Below, piece by piece: positions 1 through 9,202 of a DNA stretch of 64,000 nt. The notes under the pieces were generated by a model that was not told where the DNA came from, ran no database searches, and was given only the letters and a program-made list of their open reading frames with translations. Numbering within the stretch: the stretch's first letter is position 1; every line of letters begins with the position of its first letter. Source of the DNA: Pseudomonas syringae (GTDB lineage Bacteria; Pseudomonadota; Gammaproteobacteria; Pseudomonadales; Pseudomonadaceae); NCBI RefSeq assembly GCF_023278085.1, contig NZ_CP066265.1:4346001-4410000 (forward strand), written 5' to 3'. A program made the translations under genes and the position numbers.

Positions 1-1825
1 GACGCACGCCCAGCCCGGTGACCGATTGCGCATCGTTGACCGCCTGGCCGCACGCGACCTCCATCAGGTCCACGGCCTGGGTCACGGTCGAGCGCAAGCT
101 GTCGACTGTACCGGCGATCTGCGCGGTGGATGCCTGGGTGCGTTGTGACAGGCTGCGCACTTCATCGGCGACCACGGCAAACCCACGGCCTTGCTCGCCC
201 GCACGCGCCGCTTCGATGGCTGCGTTGAGCGCCAGCAAGTTGGTCTGTTCGGCAATGCCGCGAATGGCATCCACGACTGACTGGATCTGCTGGCCTTGCT
301 CGCTGACCCGCCCCAATGCGGCGGCCGTCTCGGTCAGGCGCTGGTTGAGCTGCTGAATGCTGTCGGTGGTGCGCTGACTGTCCTGGCTACTTTGCTCGGC
401 GATACGGCGAGTGTGACGAGCACTTTCCGATGCCTGCTCGCAGCTTCTCGCCACGCCTTGCGAAGTCGCCGCCAGCTCGGTGGCTGCCGTTGCAATCTGG
501 CTGATCTGTTGTTGTTGCTCTTCGACCTCGTTGAGTGTTCCGCTGGATTGGGCGGTCAGTGTCAGCACCGCATCGCCCACTCGTACCGTCTCCTGATTCA
601 CGCCCAACAGACTGGTGCGCAACTGCACGACCGCAACGTTCAAGGCCTTGCTGATGGCCGCGAGTTCGTCACGCCCCTGCACCGAGACTTCCACGCACAG
701 ATTGCCGTCACGCAGCGACTCGGCCAGGGTGGTGATACCGCGAGCGCTGTTACGAATGGACGATTGCAGGCAGGCGAACAGGTAAATCGCCATTGCCACC
801 AGAACACAGAACGCCACTGCCAGCGGGATGAACTCCATGTTGGAGGACTCGTGGTAGTAATCAAGCCGGCCATTGAGTGATTCAAGCGAGTGCTTGCGCA
901 GGTCGGACGTGCTGCTGGTGAGTGTATCGATGCTCTTCTCGAACTCTTCAGGCTTGAGCTTGATACTGCCGCCAAACACACCGTCATCAATGACTTTCAG
1001 TTCGGTTTCCAGTACCTGCTTGACGCCCGCATACTTGTCAGCCCAAGGCTGAAGCTGCTCTGGCAGCTTGGACAACAACAGGCTGGCTGCTTTGTTCATC
1101 TGCTCCTTGGAGTCATCGATACGGCCGCGCAGATCGCGCATTTGCAGACGGCTTTGCAGGCTGAACTGGCCGGAAGCAACTGACGTCTGGCCAACGCTGG
1201 ACAGACGGCCGATACGTTCGATCAGGTCCGGCACTTGCTGCGTGGAGAGCTGCATCAGCATGTAGGTTTCAAGCCACGGATCGAGAATCAGGCCGCTGTC
1301 CATCGCGATCTGCTCACGCAGGGCCTGCACCAGATTCAGGACTGTCGTGAACCGGTCGTAGCCATCCGGCCACCACCCCACGGTGCGCAACGATGCGGTG
1401 TCCAGACCGGTCACTGCCGCCTGCAATGCGTTGTAGCGGGCCATCGTATCGGCTGGAGCGCTTTCCTGGACCAGCAATGCGTTCACCCCTTGCAGTGCTT
1501 TGGTGATGCGCGGGATGCCAGCATCGACATTAGCCATTGCCTCCCTGGCTGCGGGTGTCGGTTCACGAAGAATGTCGGCCGCTTTCCAGCGCGCGGCATG
1601 GTCACGCTGGGCAGACAGCTCGACGTTCAGGTCATCGAGCGCCAACAGTTGCCGTACGCCTGACTGCTCACCCGAAATGACTTCGAGCTTGTTGCGATAG
1701 TCCTTGGTGATGAACCAGGCACTGCCCGCCAGCGGCAGAATAAACAACAGGAACAAGACCTGAAACTTGCGAGCAAAACCAAAACGTCCCATCAGACGCA
1801 TGCCCGGCGACAAAAAACTGTTCAT
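1..1825 (-). CDS. Methyl-accepting chemotaxis protein, 3' end cut by window edge
   Basis: An open frame runs from an ATG at 1825 to the left edge without a stop, giving at least 608 residues. An N-terminal transmembrane segment (about residues 20-40) is followed by a large periplasmic region of about 260 residues. A second membrane segment (about 310-335), a HAMP-like stretch and the cytoplasmic signalling domain follow. The highly conserved chemoreceptor hairpin tip ([20 protein letters not shown]) is encoded near 165-245. The last part of the signalling helix lies outside the window. The ligand-binding region is helical in appearance and I cannot assign a ligand. A possible sigma-28-like site lies upstream (minus TCAA near 2005-2002, then GCCGGAAA at 1987-1980) but is weak. 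The frame is certain; only the exact start is open. Confidence 0.93.
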   Translation of the reverse strand, partial: MNSFLSPGMRLMGRFGFARKFQVLFLLFILPLAGSAWFITKDYRNKLEVISGEQSGVRQLLALDDLNVELSAQRDHAARWKAADILREPTPAAREAMANVDAGIPRITKALQGVNALLVQESAPADTMARYNALQAAVTGLDTASLRTVGWWPDGYDRFTTVLNLVQALREQIAMDSGLILDPWLETYMLMQLSTQQVPDLIERIGRLSSVGQTSVASGQFSLQSRLQMRDLRGRIDDSKEQMNKAASLLLSKLPEQLQPWADKYAGVKQVLETELKVIDDGVFGGSIKLKPEEFEKSIDTLTSSTSDLRKHSLESLNGRLDYYHESSNMEFIPLAVAFCVLVAMAIYLFACLQSSIRNSARGITTLAESLRDGNLCVEVSVQGRDELAAISKALNVAVVQLRTSLLGVNQETVRVGDAVLTLTAQSSGTLNEVEEQQQQISQIATAATELAATSQGVARSCEQASESARHTRRIAEQSSQDSQRTTDSIQQLNQRLTETAAALGRVSEQGQQIQSVVDAIRGIAEQTNLLALNAAIEAARAGEQGRGFAVVADEVRSLSQRTQASTAQIAGTVDSLRSTVTQAVDLMEVACGQAVNDAQSVTGLGVR

Positions 1826-2166
1826 GCCCTGCAACTCCCCGTGAACACCCGCCGGATCTGAACAAACAGAGGCGATGCTTTTTTTTGGAAAAACACTGAC
1901 AGCAAAATGCCATGTTCTTGTTTCAATGGCGATACATGCCGCCACAGATTGGGTCGAAAAACGCGGTTCCCTCCTCGTTTTTCCGGCAAATAGCGTAGTC
2001 ATTGACGTATCAGGCACAGCCAAGCAAGAACCGGACCGCCTCCCGTGCGCGCGAAAGGCTTTATCACAGCAGCAAATTATTCACCCCGGGAGAATCCCGA
2101 GAAAAGTAAACTGCGCAAACGTATCGATCACCTCACTGCGATCTCGTCCCCACAGGAGGTCTTTTC
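1826..2166. other. Divergent intergenic region between chemoreceptor and J-domain gene
   Basis: 341 bases without a gene. They must carry the promoters of the minus-strand chemoreceptor and the plus-strand J-domain gene. Visible items are an eight-T tract near 1879-1886, a small hairpin with five-base arms (CGGGA/TCCCG, 2087-2099) and a strong ribosome-binding site AGGAGG at 2154-2159. I see no convincing sigma-70 box pair and no conserved RNA. Confidence 0.5.
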
Positions 2167-3288
2167 ATGACTGTTGCACCGGCTTCGCCGCGTATCGTTG
2201 CGCAACCCTCAAGGCCGCAACTGAGCGCTGGCCAGAAAAAATTCAACACGCTGATGGAGAAGCTCGAAACCAGACGCAGGCTTCTGCAGCAATGGCTTGC
2301 TGCGTCCACGACCTGTGAACGGTTGTGGGTCGAAGAACTGGTCCCGATCTTCAAAGAACAGGCCGAGAGCGATGTAGCAAAGCTGCGCTTGCTTGATCAG
2401 GCCAGTGATCAGTTCCGGTTAAGCAAGAAAGACCGCGCCACCTTGCTGGAGATCATCTGTGTCATGACGATGTCGCTCATGGGCGGCGAGCACGATGAAG
2501 AACTGAAGCGCCTTTATCTCAAATATACCGGCAGCGATTACGACGAGGATCGACGCCTGGAAGACGAGGGGTTCAAAGCATCACTGGAAGAAGAGCTGGG
2601 CGTGGAACTGGGAGACGATGTGGACCTGCAATCCATTGACGACGTGACCCGGCACATTGAAGAGCAACTGAGAGAACGGGCCGAACAAGCGCAAGACTCA
2701 CAGAAGCCGAAGAAGCCCACTGCCAGCGAACTGCGTCGTGAGCAGGAACAGGCAGAGGGCAGTCAGTCGTTGCGCGAAATCTACCGCAGGCTGGTCAGCG
2801 CACTGCACCCGGACCGTGAGCAGGATGCCGATGAGCGCGACCGCAAAACGGCGCTCATGCAACGGGTAAACGAAGCGTATGAAAGCGACAACCTGCTGGC
2901 GCTGCTACAGATGCAAATGGAGATCGAGCAGATCGACCAGACGCACATCGACAGCATCTCCGACAAACGCCTCAAGCACTTCAACCGGATCCTGAGCGAG
3001 CAGCTCCGGGAGCTGGAAGACGAGATTCATGATCGCAAGATGATGATCCGGGAACGCTTCCTGATGGATCCCTACGAGGACATCAGGCCCAAGACAGTCA
3101 ACGCAAAATGTGTGAGGCAGATTAATGCCCTGCGTGAAAATCTCGACGAAGTTCACGAGGAACTGTACGCGCTCACCGACCCGAAAAGCCTGAAGGCCTG
3201 GCTCAGGGAGCAACGGGAGATGGCTGACATGCTGGACATGGTAGAAGAGTTCGACGATCTGGAAATGCTGGATACGCTGTTCCGGTAA
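2167..3288 (+). CDS. J-domain-containing protein
   Basis: 373 residues starting at an ATG seven bases after a strong AGGAGG site. A J-domain-like core lies about residues 197-245: YRRLVSALHPDRE carries the HPD tripeptide (residues 214-216) that in DnaJ-type co-chaperones stimulates Hsp70 ATPase activity. Unlike DnaJ, the domain is internal. It follows an acidic, helical N-terminal half (about 1-190) and precedes a charged helical C-terminal half (about 250-373) likely to form coiled coils. There is no Gly/Phe region, no zinc-finger repeats, no signal peptide and no membrane segment, so a cytoplasmic DnaK adaptor is the natural reading. The client is unknown. The gene stands alone, with a tRNA gene downstream. 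Confidence 0.8.
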   Translation: MTVAPASPRIVAQPSRPQLSAGQKKFNTLMEKLETRRRLLQQWLAASTTCERLWVEELVPIFKEQAESDVAKLRLLDQASDQFRLSKKDRATLLEIICVMTMSLMGGEHDEELKRLYLKYTGSDYDEDRRLEDEGFKASLEEELGVELGDDVDLQSIDDVTRHIEEQLRERAEQAQDSQKPKKPTASELRREQEQAEGSQSLREIYRRLVSALHPDREQDADERDRKTALMQRVNEAYESDNLLALLQMQMEIEQIDQTHIDSISDKRLKHFNRILSEQLRELEDEIHDRKMMIRERFLMDPYEDIRPKTVNAKCVRQINALRENLDEVHEELYALTDPKSLKAWLREQREMADMLDMVEEFDDLEMLDTLFR

Positions 3289-3364
3289 ACGCCCGGAAAA
3301 CCAGGCCCTGACGACGGCTGCCACCTAACCGGTTGATCGCACGCAATTATTTTCACAGCAACGC

Positions 3365-3393
3365 TTGACACATATCCGCTTTGCGCGAATAAT
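3365..3393 (+). promoter_or_regulatory. Sigma-70 promoter of tRNA-Met
   Basis: TTGACA at 3365-3370, a 17-base spacer and AATAAT at 3388-3393. A GC-only discriminator (GCGCGCC, 3394-3400) follows just before the tRNA. GC-rich discriminators are typical of stringently controlled stable-RNA promoters. Spacing to the tRNA 5' end (3405) leaves a very short leader. Confidence 0.7.
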
Positions 3394-3404
3394 GCGCGCC
3401 ACTT

Positions 3405-3481
3405 GGCTACATAGCTCAGTTGGTTAGAGCATAGCATTCATAATGCTGGGGTCCGGGGTTCAAGTCCCTGTGTAGCCACCA
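3405..3481 (+). tRNA. tRNA-Met (CAU), elongator type
   Basis: A 77-base cloverleaf with CCA encoded. The acceptor stem pairs GGCTACA with TGTAGCC. The D-arm is GCTC/GAGC, and the anticodon arm TAGCA-TTCATAA-TGCTG has a CAU anticodon. The T-arm contains TTCAAGT. The acceptor stem matches elongator tRNA-Met of gammaproteobacteria rather than initiator tRNA or the CAU-reading tRNA-Ile2, so I call it elongator Met. Confidence 0.95.
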
Positions 3482-3519
3482 AGTACCGGTTTAGAGACTT
3501 CACTGAAGCTTTTAAACCA

Positions 3520-3554
3520 AACAAGAAGCCCGCCTCGTGCGGGCTTTCTTGTTT
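3520..3554 (+). terminator. Intrinsic terminator after tRNA-Met
   Basis: A long inverted repeat with arms around AGCCCGC/GCGGGCT, extended by AACAAGA/TCTTGTT, and a five-base loop. It ends in a T-containing tract and lies 38 bases after the tRNA 3' end. Confidence 0.8.
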
Positions 3555-3678
3555 CTGGCGCGCCTGTTTTTCCCCTTGCGCCTCCCTTCGACGAGCGGCC
3601 TTTCCACCTTGCCTGCCTCAGCTATGATCAAAAATGATGGCTCACGAAGGGCCAGCATTTCTCATAAAGGAGCAACGC

Positions 3679-3942
3679 ATGCGCAAACTCGTACTTTCGA
3701 TGACGGCCGCCCTCTTCCTGACGGGCACCCTGGTTCCCGCCGCGTTCGCAGAAAGCGAGCTGGAGAAAGGCATCCGGCACGACAATCGTGAGCTGGACAA
3801 AGGTGTCGATCACGACGCCAAGGAAGTGGACAAGGGTGTGAAGCACGACGCGGATGAGATCGACAAAGGCGCGAAGCATGACGACAAAGAGCGTCACAAA
3901 GAGGATAAGCACATCGATAAAGAGATCAAAAAGGATCTCTGA
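3679..3942 (+). CDS. Small exported protein with 11-residue charged repeats
   Basis: 87 residues. The ATG at 3679 is preceded by AAGGAG, and a longer in-frame start at 3634 lacks such a site. Residues 1-24 form a clean signal peptide ending in AFA. The mature part is four tandem 11-residue units (encoded 3757-3888) of the pattern E-[LVI]-[DE]-K-G-x-x-H-D-x-x, followed by a lysine-rich tail. It has no cysteines and no membrane segment after the signal. The regular His-Asp spacing would suit metal or polyanion binding, and the 11-residue period suits an extended amphipathic helix, but no family function is known to me. It is monocistronic, with its own terminator. Confidence 0.75.
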   Translation: MRKLVLSMTAALFLTGTLVPAAFAESELEKGIRHDNRELDKGVDHDAKEVDKGVKHDADEIDKGAKHDDKERHKEDKHIDKEIKKDL

Positions 3943-3945
3943 CAG

Positions 3946-3972
3946 AAAGCCTGCCGTCGAGCAGGCTTTTTT
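3946..3972 (+). terminator. Intrinsic terminator after the repeat protein gene
   Basis: Stem AGCCTGC (3948-3954) with GCAGGCT (3961-3967) followed by six T. It begins four bases after the stop codon. Confidence 0.85.
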
Positions 3973-4080
3973 ATGATGATTTTTATGATGAATGTGCCGG
4001 AGATTCAATCGAGTCCAGAGCATCACCATCAACGACCGGATCACGTTTCAAGTGATCCGGCTCTGTCACTGGATGTACGG

Positions 4081-5961
4081 TCAAATCTTGAAGCTGTCGA
4101 CCAGTTGCTTCAAGCGCCCGGCCTGTTGTGAGAGCGCGGCACAGTCCTTGAGTGTTTCGTTCAAATTGGCCACGCCCTGCTGATTGAGCGTGTTGATCTG
4201 GTTGATATCGATGTTGAGTGTTTCAACAACAGCCGTCTGCTCTTCGGTCGCGGCGGCGACTGACTGGTTCATGCCATCGATTTCACCAATGCGGCGTGTT
4301 ACGTCGCGCAAACGGCTGCCTGCCTGATTGGCAACTTCGACGCTGTCCTGACTGGAAGCCTGACTTTGGTTCATGTTGAGCACAGCTTCTTGAGAGCCCG
4401 TTTGCAGGCCTCCGATCATCTGATAAATCTCATCGGCCGACACCTGAGTACGGTGAGCCAGGTTGCGTACTTCGTCGGCCACCACGGCAAAACCGCGACC
4501 GGCTTCACCGGCGCGCGCCGCCTCGATGGCGGCGTTGAGCGCCAGCAGGTTGGTCTGCTGGGAAATGCTTTTGATGACATCCAGAATATGCCCGATGTTA
4601 TCGGTACTGGCATTGAGCTGTTCGACTTGCGTGCATGAGTCGCTGATCTTGCTCGAGAGCTCACTCATGGCGCGGATGGTTTTTTCGACCACGACCTGAC
4701 CGTCTTCTGCCTGAGTGCGTGCTTCGCTGGCCTGGATCGAGGCGTCGGACGCATTACGGGCAATCTCCTGCGTCGCAGCCCCCAGCTCGTTGATGGCTGC
4801 AGCTACGCTGTTGGTGCGCGCGCTTTGCTCATCGAAGCCGACAATCGAGGAGTTGGAGGAGGTGACGACCCGCTGCGACAGGTCATGCACCTGCAACGTG
4901 GCGGATGAAACCTCGGCAATGGACGCATGCACGCGCTCCACGAACTGATTGAACGAGCCACCCAGTTCAGCGAACTCGTCCTTGCCCTGAATGCTCAGGC
5001 GACGGGTCAGGTCGCCTTCGCCCTGAGCGATGTCCTGCATTGCCCGGCCCATGTCGGTCAGCGGGCGCATCAACGCTCGAATCAGCAAGCTTAACAGCAA
5101 GGCGATCACTGCCACGGCGATCAGCACGGCCACTATCGCCGAGCTGCGAAACTGGCTCAAGGGCGCGTAAGCCTTGTCTTTGTCGATCGACAAACCGATG
5201 TGCCAGTCAGCCGAAGGCAGGCCGGTGATCGGAGTGAACGACAGCAGCCTTTGCTGACCATTGAGCGTGACTTCACGCAGACGCGCGTCCAGGCTGACGG
5301 TCTGCCCGGGATAGATATCCTTCAGGTTTTTCATGACCTGATCCTTGTCAGGGCTGACGATGATCTGCCCGTCGCCGCTGACCAGAAAGGCGTAGCCGAG
5401 TCCGCCGAACTCGACCGAGTTGATGATCTTGACCAGCGTGTCGAGGCTCAGGTCTCCCCCCACCACACCGGACACCTGGCCGTCGGTCTTGACCGGGCTG
5501 GCAATGGTCACCACCAGACCGCCGACAGAGGCCAGATAAGGAGCACTCAGAATGGTTTTGCCCGCGTCGACCGTCGATTTGTACCAAGGGCGCTGACGCG
5601 GGTCATAGCCTGCTGGCATCGCCACATCCGGCCGTTGGGTGAACGTGCCCTTGCTGTCGCCGACATAGGTGAACTGGAAGGTGGAAACCAGCGAGGATTG
5701 TGATACCAGACCTGCAAGGTCGGAGTTGACACCCTGATAGGCCACATCCTGGGTGAGGTTTTCCAGCACCAGAATGCGTCCGCTCAACCAGTTCTGCACA
5801 CTGCTCGCCGTCAACTGACCCGCTTGCGCCACGGAGGACTCGAGGTTCTGGGTGATGGTCGTGCGTTGCAGATAATCGTTATAGAGCGTGAACAGGGCGA
5901 ACGCCAAAACCACGACACCGGACGCAGCCAGAAGAATTTTATGCCGAAACTTCAAGGTCAT
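4081..5961 (-). CDS. Methyl-accepting chemotaxis protein with dCACHE sensor, predicted amino-acid receptor
   Basis: 626 residues from the ATG at 5961; the open frame extends to 6039 but that extension has no support. A transmembrane segment (about 8-25) is followed by a periplasmic double-CACHE domain (about 30-272). A second membrane segment (274-296), HAMP (about 297-349) and the signalling domain with its conserved hairpin tip follow. The sensor carries Y119, R124, W126, Y127 and D170. The spacing Y-x4-R-x-W-Y and a later Asp is the amino-acid-binding signature known for PctA-type dCACHE receptors. I therefore infer chemotaxis toward amino acids; the exact ligands cannot be read. It is divergent from the next chemoreceptor gene. 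A sigma-28-like site lies upstream at 6077-6102. Confidence 0.92.
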   Translation of the reverse strand: MTLKFRHKILLAASGVVVLAFALFTLYNDYLQRTTITQNLESSVAQAGQLTASSVQNWLSGRILVLENLTQDVAYQGVNSDLAGLVSQSSLVSTFQFTYVGDSKGTFTQRPDVAMPAGYDPRQRPWYKSTVDAGKTILSAPYLASVGGLVVTIASPVKTDGQVSGVVGGDLSLDTLVKIINSVEFGGLGYAFLVSGDGQIIVSPDKDQVMKNLKDIYPGQTVSLDARLREVTLNGQQRLLSFTPITGLPSADWHIGLSIDKDKAYAPLSQFRSSAIVAVLIAVAVIALLLSLLIRALMRPLTDMGRAMQDIAQGEGDLTRRLSIQGKDEFAELGGSFNQFVERVHASIAEVSSATLQVHDLSQRVVTSSNSSIVGFDEQSARTNSVAAAINELGAATQEIARNASDASIQASEARTQAEDGQVVVEKTIRAMSELSSKISDSCTQVEQLNASTDNIGHILDVIKSISQQTNLLALNAAIEAARAGEAGRGFAVVADEVRNLAHRTQVSADEIYQMIGGLQTGSQEAVLNMNQSQASSQDSVEVANQAGSRLRDVTRRIGEIDGMNQSVAAATEEQTAVVETLNIDINQINTLNQQGVANLNETLKDCAALSQQAGRLKQLVDSFKI

Positions 5962-6076
5962 TACGAGACATCTCAATAGGAATGGGGAACCACACGCCAA
6001 AGCAACTTGCGGAACAAGAACGCCATTCCTTATAAGCAACGACGCTAAAATGAGATCAGGTTTTCATTGCATCGTA

Positions 6077-6102
6077 TAGACGGCAATCCGGCGTGATTTC
6101 AA
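6077..6102 (-). promoter_or_regulatory. Candidate sigma-28 (FliA) promoter for dCACHE chemoreceptor
   Basis: On the minus strand TTGAAATC (6102-6095), ten bases, then GCCGTCTA (6084-6077). This resembles the FliA pattern TAAA-N15-GCCGATAA with mismatches in both boxes. It lies about 115 bases before the start codon. Confidence 0.35.
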
Positions 6103-6218
6103 ATGAAAAAACGCCCTGCTTAAGTGCTTATGGCCGCCTATTTATAGCCGTGGCCTGCCGCGAATTCCAGACCTGCACAAGCGATTCAGCCTTTTTTTAA
6201 CATTCTCGATGTTTTCAT

Positions 6219-6245
6219 TTCAGCTTGGAGAGAGCCAGCCGATAG
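6219..6245 (+). promoter_or_regulatory. Candidate sigma-28 (FliA) promoter for HBM chemoreceptor
   Basis: GCCGATAG at 6238-6245 matches the FliA -10 consensus in seven of eight positions. The -35 (TTCA, 15 bases upstream) is poor. The position, about 85 bases before the start codon, is sensible for a chemoreceptor gene. Confidence 0.4.
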
Positions 6246-6268
6246 CGTCTGTATCCCCTGCCCTGACA

Positions 6269-6284
6269 ATGGCGTTAACGCCAT
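6269..6284 (+). promoter_or_regulatory. Perfect 16-base palindrome in the 5' leader of the HBM chemoreceptor
   Basis: ATGGCGTTAACGCCAT reads the same on both strands. It lies between the candidate sigma-28 promoter and the ribosome-binding site GGAGA at 6321-6325. It could be an operator or a transcript hairpin; the regulator is unknown. Confidence 0.35.
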
Positions 6285-6330
6285 GCCTGTCAATTGCTTT
6301 ACTTTTTAAATGGCTGTCCCGGAGAATTTT

Positions 6331-8253
6331 ATGAATAGCTGGTTTGCAAACATCAGCGTCAATATGAAGCTGGCCGTCGGGTTTGGTCTGGTACTTGTAT
6401 TTACTGCCATTCTTGCGCTCACTGGCTGGACCAGCATGAGTGGGCTGATCAAACGCAGCAACTGGATGAGCGACATCACCTCGCTCAATGCGCAGTTGAC
6501 CAAACTGCGGGTGACGCGCCTGCAATACATGGTCGCGGATGGCGACGAGAAAGTGGCAGAGACCGTTCAAGTCTCACTGGATGGCTTCAAGGCCTATCAG
6601 CAAAAGCTGCTGAGCTCGTTCAAGAGCCCCGAGAACGTGAAAATGCTTGAGCAGCTGGCCGCAGTGATCGCTGACTATCAGCAATCATTGAACAACATGC
6701 GCAGCGGCTACAAGGCGAGCACGCTTGCGCGCGACGAGTTGACCACCCATGCAGTGAAAAGCCTGACGGTGTTCGACCAGCTTCAAGCTGAAGTGAAGAA
6801 CATGGACCCTGCCGATGCCAATCGATTCGATCAGTATCAGATCGTTACCGATGCCAAGGACGACTTGAGGCTCGCGCGTTATGACGTGCGTGGCTACACC
6901 ACCAATGTCACGCCTGAAACCGAACAGGCAGCCGTCTCGAAACTGGATGCGGCCATCAAGGATCTGGACAAGCTCAAGGCAACGTTCACTGGCCCTCAGG
7001 CCGATCAACTGAAGCAACTGGAAACCTCCTTGCAGGCGTACCGCACAACGCTGCAAAACTTCAAGACGGCCAGCGCGAATATTGCCCAGGCACGCAAGGA
7101 AATGACCACCCAAGGGCAGGACATCGTCAAGATCAGCGAGGCCATGTATCAACTGCAACTGGATCGTCGCGACCAGGAAAGCGCACAGGCCCGTACCACA
7201 CAGATCATCTGTACGCTGTTGGCCATGATTCTCGGCGTGATCGCAGCAGTGATCATCACCCGGCAGATTACCCGTCCGCTGAAAGAAACCATGGCGGTGG
7301 TCGACCGTATCGCATCCGGTGACCTGACCCAGACCGTGGCGGTAACCCGTCGCGACGAGCTGGGTGTGCTGCAGCAAGGCATTCAGCGCATGGGCAGCAC
7401 GTTGCGTGAATTGATCGGCGGGATTCGCGACAGCGTCGTGCAAATCGCCAGCGCCGCCGAAGAGTTGTCGGCCGTTACCGAGCAGACCAGCGCAGGCGTC
7501 AACAGCCAGAAAGTGGAAACCGATCAGGTAGCCACAGCCATGCACGAGATGTCGGCCACTGTGGCAGAAGTTGCGCGCAACGCCGAGCAAGCCTCACATG
7601 CTGCGTCCAACGCTGACAAAGAAGCACGCGATGGCGACAAAGTGGTGGGCGAGGCTATCGCCCAGATCGAACGCCTGGCCACCGAAGTAGGTCGTTCGGC
7701 CGATGCGATGAACCAGCTGGAGCAGGAAAGCGACAAGATCGGCAAGGTCATGGACGTGATCAAGGCGGTGGCCGAGCAGACCAATCTCCTGGCCCTCAAC
7801 GCAGCGATCGAAGCCGCGCGGGCCGGTGAAGCCGGGCGTGGTTTTGCCGTGGTTGCCGATGAAGTCCGCGGCCTGGCTCAGCGTACGCAGCAGTCGACAG
7901 TCGAGATCGAAACCCTGGTCGCGGCCCTGCAAAGCGGGACCCGTCAAGTGTCCAGCATCATGCTCAACAGCCGCGAGCTGACGGTCAGTAGCGTTGAACT
8001 GAGCCGCAAGGCCGGTACATCGCTGGGCAGCATTACTCAGACCGTTTCCAGCATTCAGGCCATGAACCAGCAGATCGCTGCAGCCGCTGAAGAGCAGAGT
8101 GCGGTGGCTGAAGAAATCAGTCGCAGCATCGTCAACGTGCGCGATGTGTCCGAGCAAACCGCGTCGGCCAGCGAAGAAACAGCGGCCTCCAGCGTCGAAC
8201 TGGCACGCCTCGGTGGTCATTTGCAGACACTGGTCAGCCGCTTCAGGATCTGA
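6331..8253 (+). CDS. Methyl-accepting chemotaxis protein with HBM-type sensor (McpS-like)
   Basis: 640 residues; the ATG at 6331 follows GGAGA, whereas the open frame begins at 6310. A membrane segment (about 12-33) precedes an all-helical periplasmic domain of about 255 residues. A second membrane segment near 295-315, HAMP and the signalling domain with the conserved hairpin follow. The length and helical pattern of the sensor fit the helical bimodular (HBM) family, whose members include McpS of P. putida, a receptor for TCA-cycle intermediates. An organic-acid ligand is plausible but not shown by residues I can verify. Glu/Gln-rich methylation segments flank the tip. The gene is monocistronic with a terminator-like hairpin after the stop. 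Confidence 0.92.
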   Translation: MNSWFANISVNMKLAVGFGLVLVFTAILALTGWTSMSGLIKRSNWMSDITSLNAQLTKLRVTRLQYMVADGDEKVAETVQVSLDGFKAYQQKLLSSFKSPENVKMLEQLAAVIADYQQSLNNMRSGYKASTLARDELTTHAVKSLTVFDQLQAEVKNMDPADANRFDQYQIVTDAKDDLRLARYDVRGYTTNVTPETEQAAVSKLDAAIKDLDKLKATFTGPQADQLKQLETSLQAYRTTLQNFKTASANIAQARKEMTTQGQDIVKISEAMYQLQLDRRDQESAQARTTQIICTLLAMILGVIAAVIITRQITRPLKETMAVVDRIASGDLTQTVAVTRRDELGVLQQGIQRMGSTLRELIGGIRDSVVQIASAAEELSAVTEQTSAGVNSQKVETDQVATAMHEMSATVAEVARNAEQASHAASNADKEARDGDKVVGEAIAQIERLATEVGRSADAMNQLEQESDKIGKVMDVIKAVAEQTNLLALNAAIEAARAGEAGRGFAVVADEVRGLAQRTQQSTVEIETLVAALQSGTRQVSSIMLNSRELTVSSVELSRKAGTSLGSITQTVSSIQAMNQQIAAAAEEQSAVAEEISRSIVNVRDVSEQTASASEETAASSVELARLGGHLQTLVSRFRI

Positions 8254-8270
8254 TTGTCAGTCATCACCTT

Positions 8271-8302
8271 CAAGCCCGGTTTTTACCGGGCTTGATCGTT
8301 TC
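8271..8302 (+). terminator. Hairpin after HBM chemoreceptor gene
   Basis: Ten-base perfect arms (CAAGCCCGGT, 8271-8280; ACCGGGCTTG, 8285-8294) with a TTTT loop. The following T tract is weak (ATCGTTTC). It separates two convergent genes. Confidence 0.65.
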
Positions 8303-8969
8303 AGAGACTCGCAAAACCAGTCCACACAGGCTTGACCCGCCGTTCGCCAGGCGTGCCAAGACGCTCGACATAGTCAGCCACGGCAATCTCATCGACCTTC
8401 CGTTTGCCTGCCAACAGAAATAACCGGAACACCTCGCTTTCGAGCACCTGGCTGACATGCTCACCAATCTTGTTCTGCACGGAATGTGCGATGTCCGCCT
8501 TCCCGTGCTCAATCTCATGGGCACTTTCCAGCACATACGCCAACCGGGTATGCAGCTTCTCCAGCCCGCGCCCGCTGGCTATCCGTTTGTAGGTTGCCAA
8601 AAAGAACGTCTCGCCACGACCGGGTTCATTGCGCGATACATACGCCACTGCGCAAAGCCCCACACCACTGCGCTTACGCCAATGCACCACGGTATTTTCG
8701 CCGAGCCTGAGAACGTCCTCACGTCGCCAGGCATGCCCGCTGTAGATCAGATGAATGATCGCGGCGTCCAGTGCGCGACGCGTGCAGCCAAAGCGCAGAT
8801 CCGTGAAGCGCGCGTTGACCCTCACGCACGCTTCCTTCCGGACACGCACTATCCAGATGCGCCCCCGGGCCTCTCGGGTAATGCCGCGTGGAACGCTGTA
8901 GGTGACATCATCGACGATTTTGTCGTAACACCTCAGGCCTGAAATATCGATTTCAGACGATGTGTTCAT
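8301..8969 (-). CDS. Hypothetical protein with possible AP2-like N-terminal DNA-binding domain
   Basis: 222 residues from the first in-frame ATG (8969); a TTG-initiated extension to 9029 is possible. Residues about 28-80 read as a beta-rich unit (GIT..ARG.IW.VRVR..., then ARFTDLRFG, then an ALDAAI helix). This resembles the three-strand-plus-helix AP2 integrase-type fold, with the typical G-x-W and F-x-D positions. The C-terminal 100 residues are helical and charged. There is no signal peptide, membrane segment or nuclease motif. The neighbours, a chemoreceptor and a dehydrogenase, give no functional hint. I do not recognise the family with certainty, and the AP2 suggestion is inference from pattern only. 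Confidence 0.6.
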   Translation of the reverse strand: MNTSSEIDISGLRCYDKIVDDVTYSVPRGITREARGRIWIVRVRKEACVRVNARFTDLRFGCTRRALDAAIIHLIYSGHAWRREDVLRLGENTVVHWRKRSGVGLCAVAYVSRNEPGRGETFFLATYKRIASGRGLEKLHTRLAYVLESAHEIEHGKADIAHSVQNKIGEHVSQVLESEVFRLFLLAGKRKVDEIAVADYVERLGTPGERRVKPVWTGFASL

Positions 8970-9149
8970 AGGGCTGTTCGATGCCGAAAAGTTAAGGGCT
9001 GAACGCAACAAGGGCGATACGGCGGCCAACGGCTTATGCGTTGTCGTGGAGGGTGAGGCATTTGACTCGGGCAGAATATCTGCCCGTCAGGAACAGTGTG
9101 GCAGTGACCGACGAACCCGGCCTGATTGGGCGACGGGTGGTTGAGGGTC

Positions 9150-9195
9150 GCGATAAAACGGGGACAGCCTCTGCGCAGGCATCAGTGTCCCCGCC
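9150..9195 (-). terminator. Nested-hairpin terminator for the SDR gene
   Basis: CGGGGACA (9159-9166) pairs with TGTCCCCG (9186-9193), and inside it GCCT (9167-9170) pairs with AGGC (9177-9180). On the minus strand the stem is followed by TTTTAT. It lies about ten bases after the stop codon of the minus-strand dehydrogenase gene. Confidence 0.7.
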
Positions 9196-9202
9196 ATTAC
9201 TA

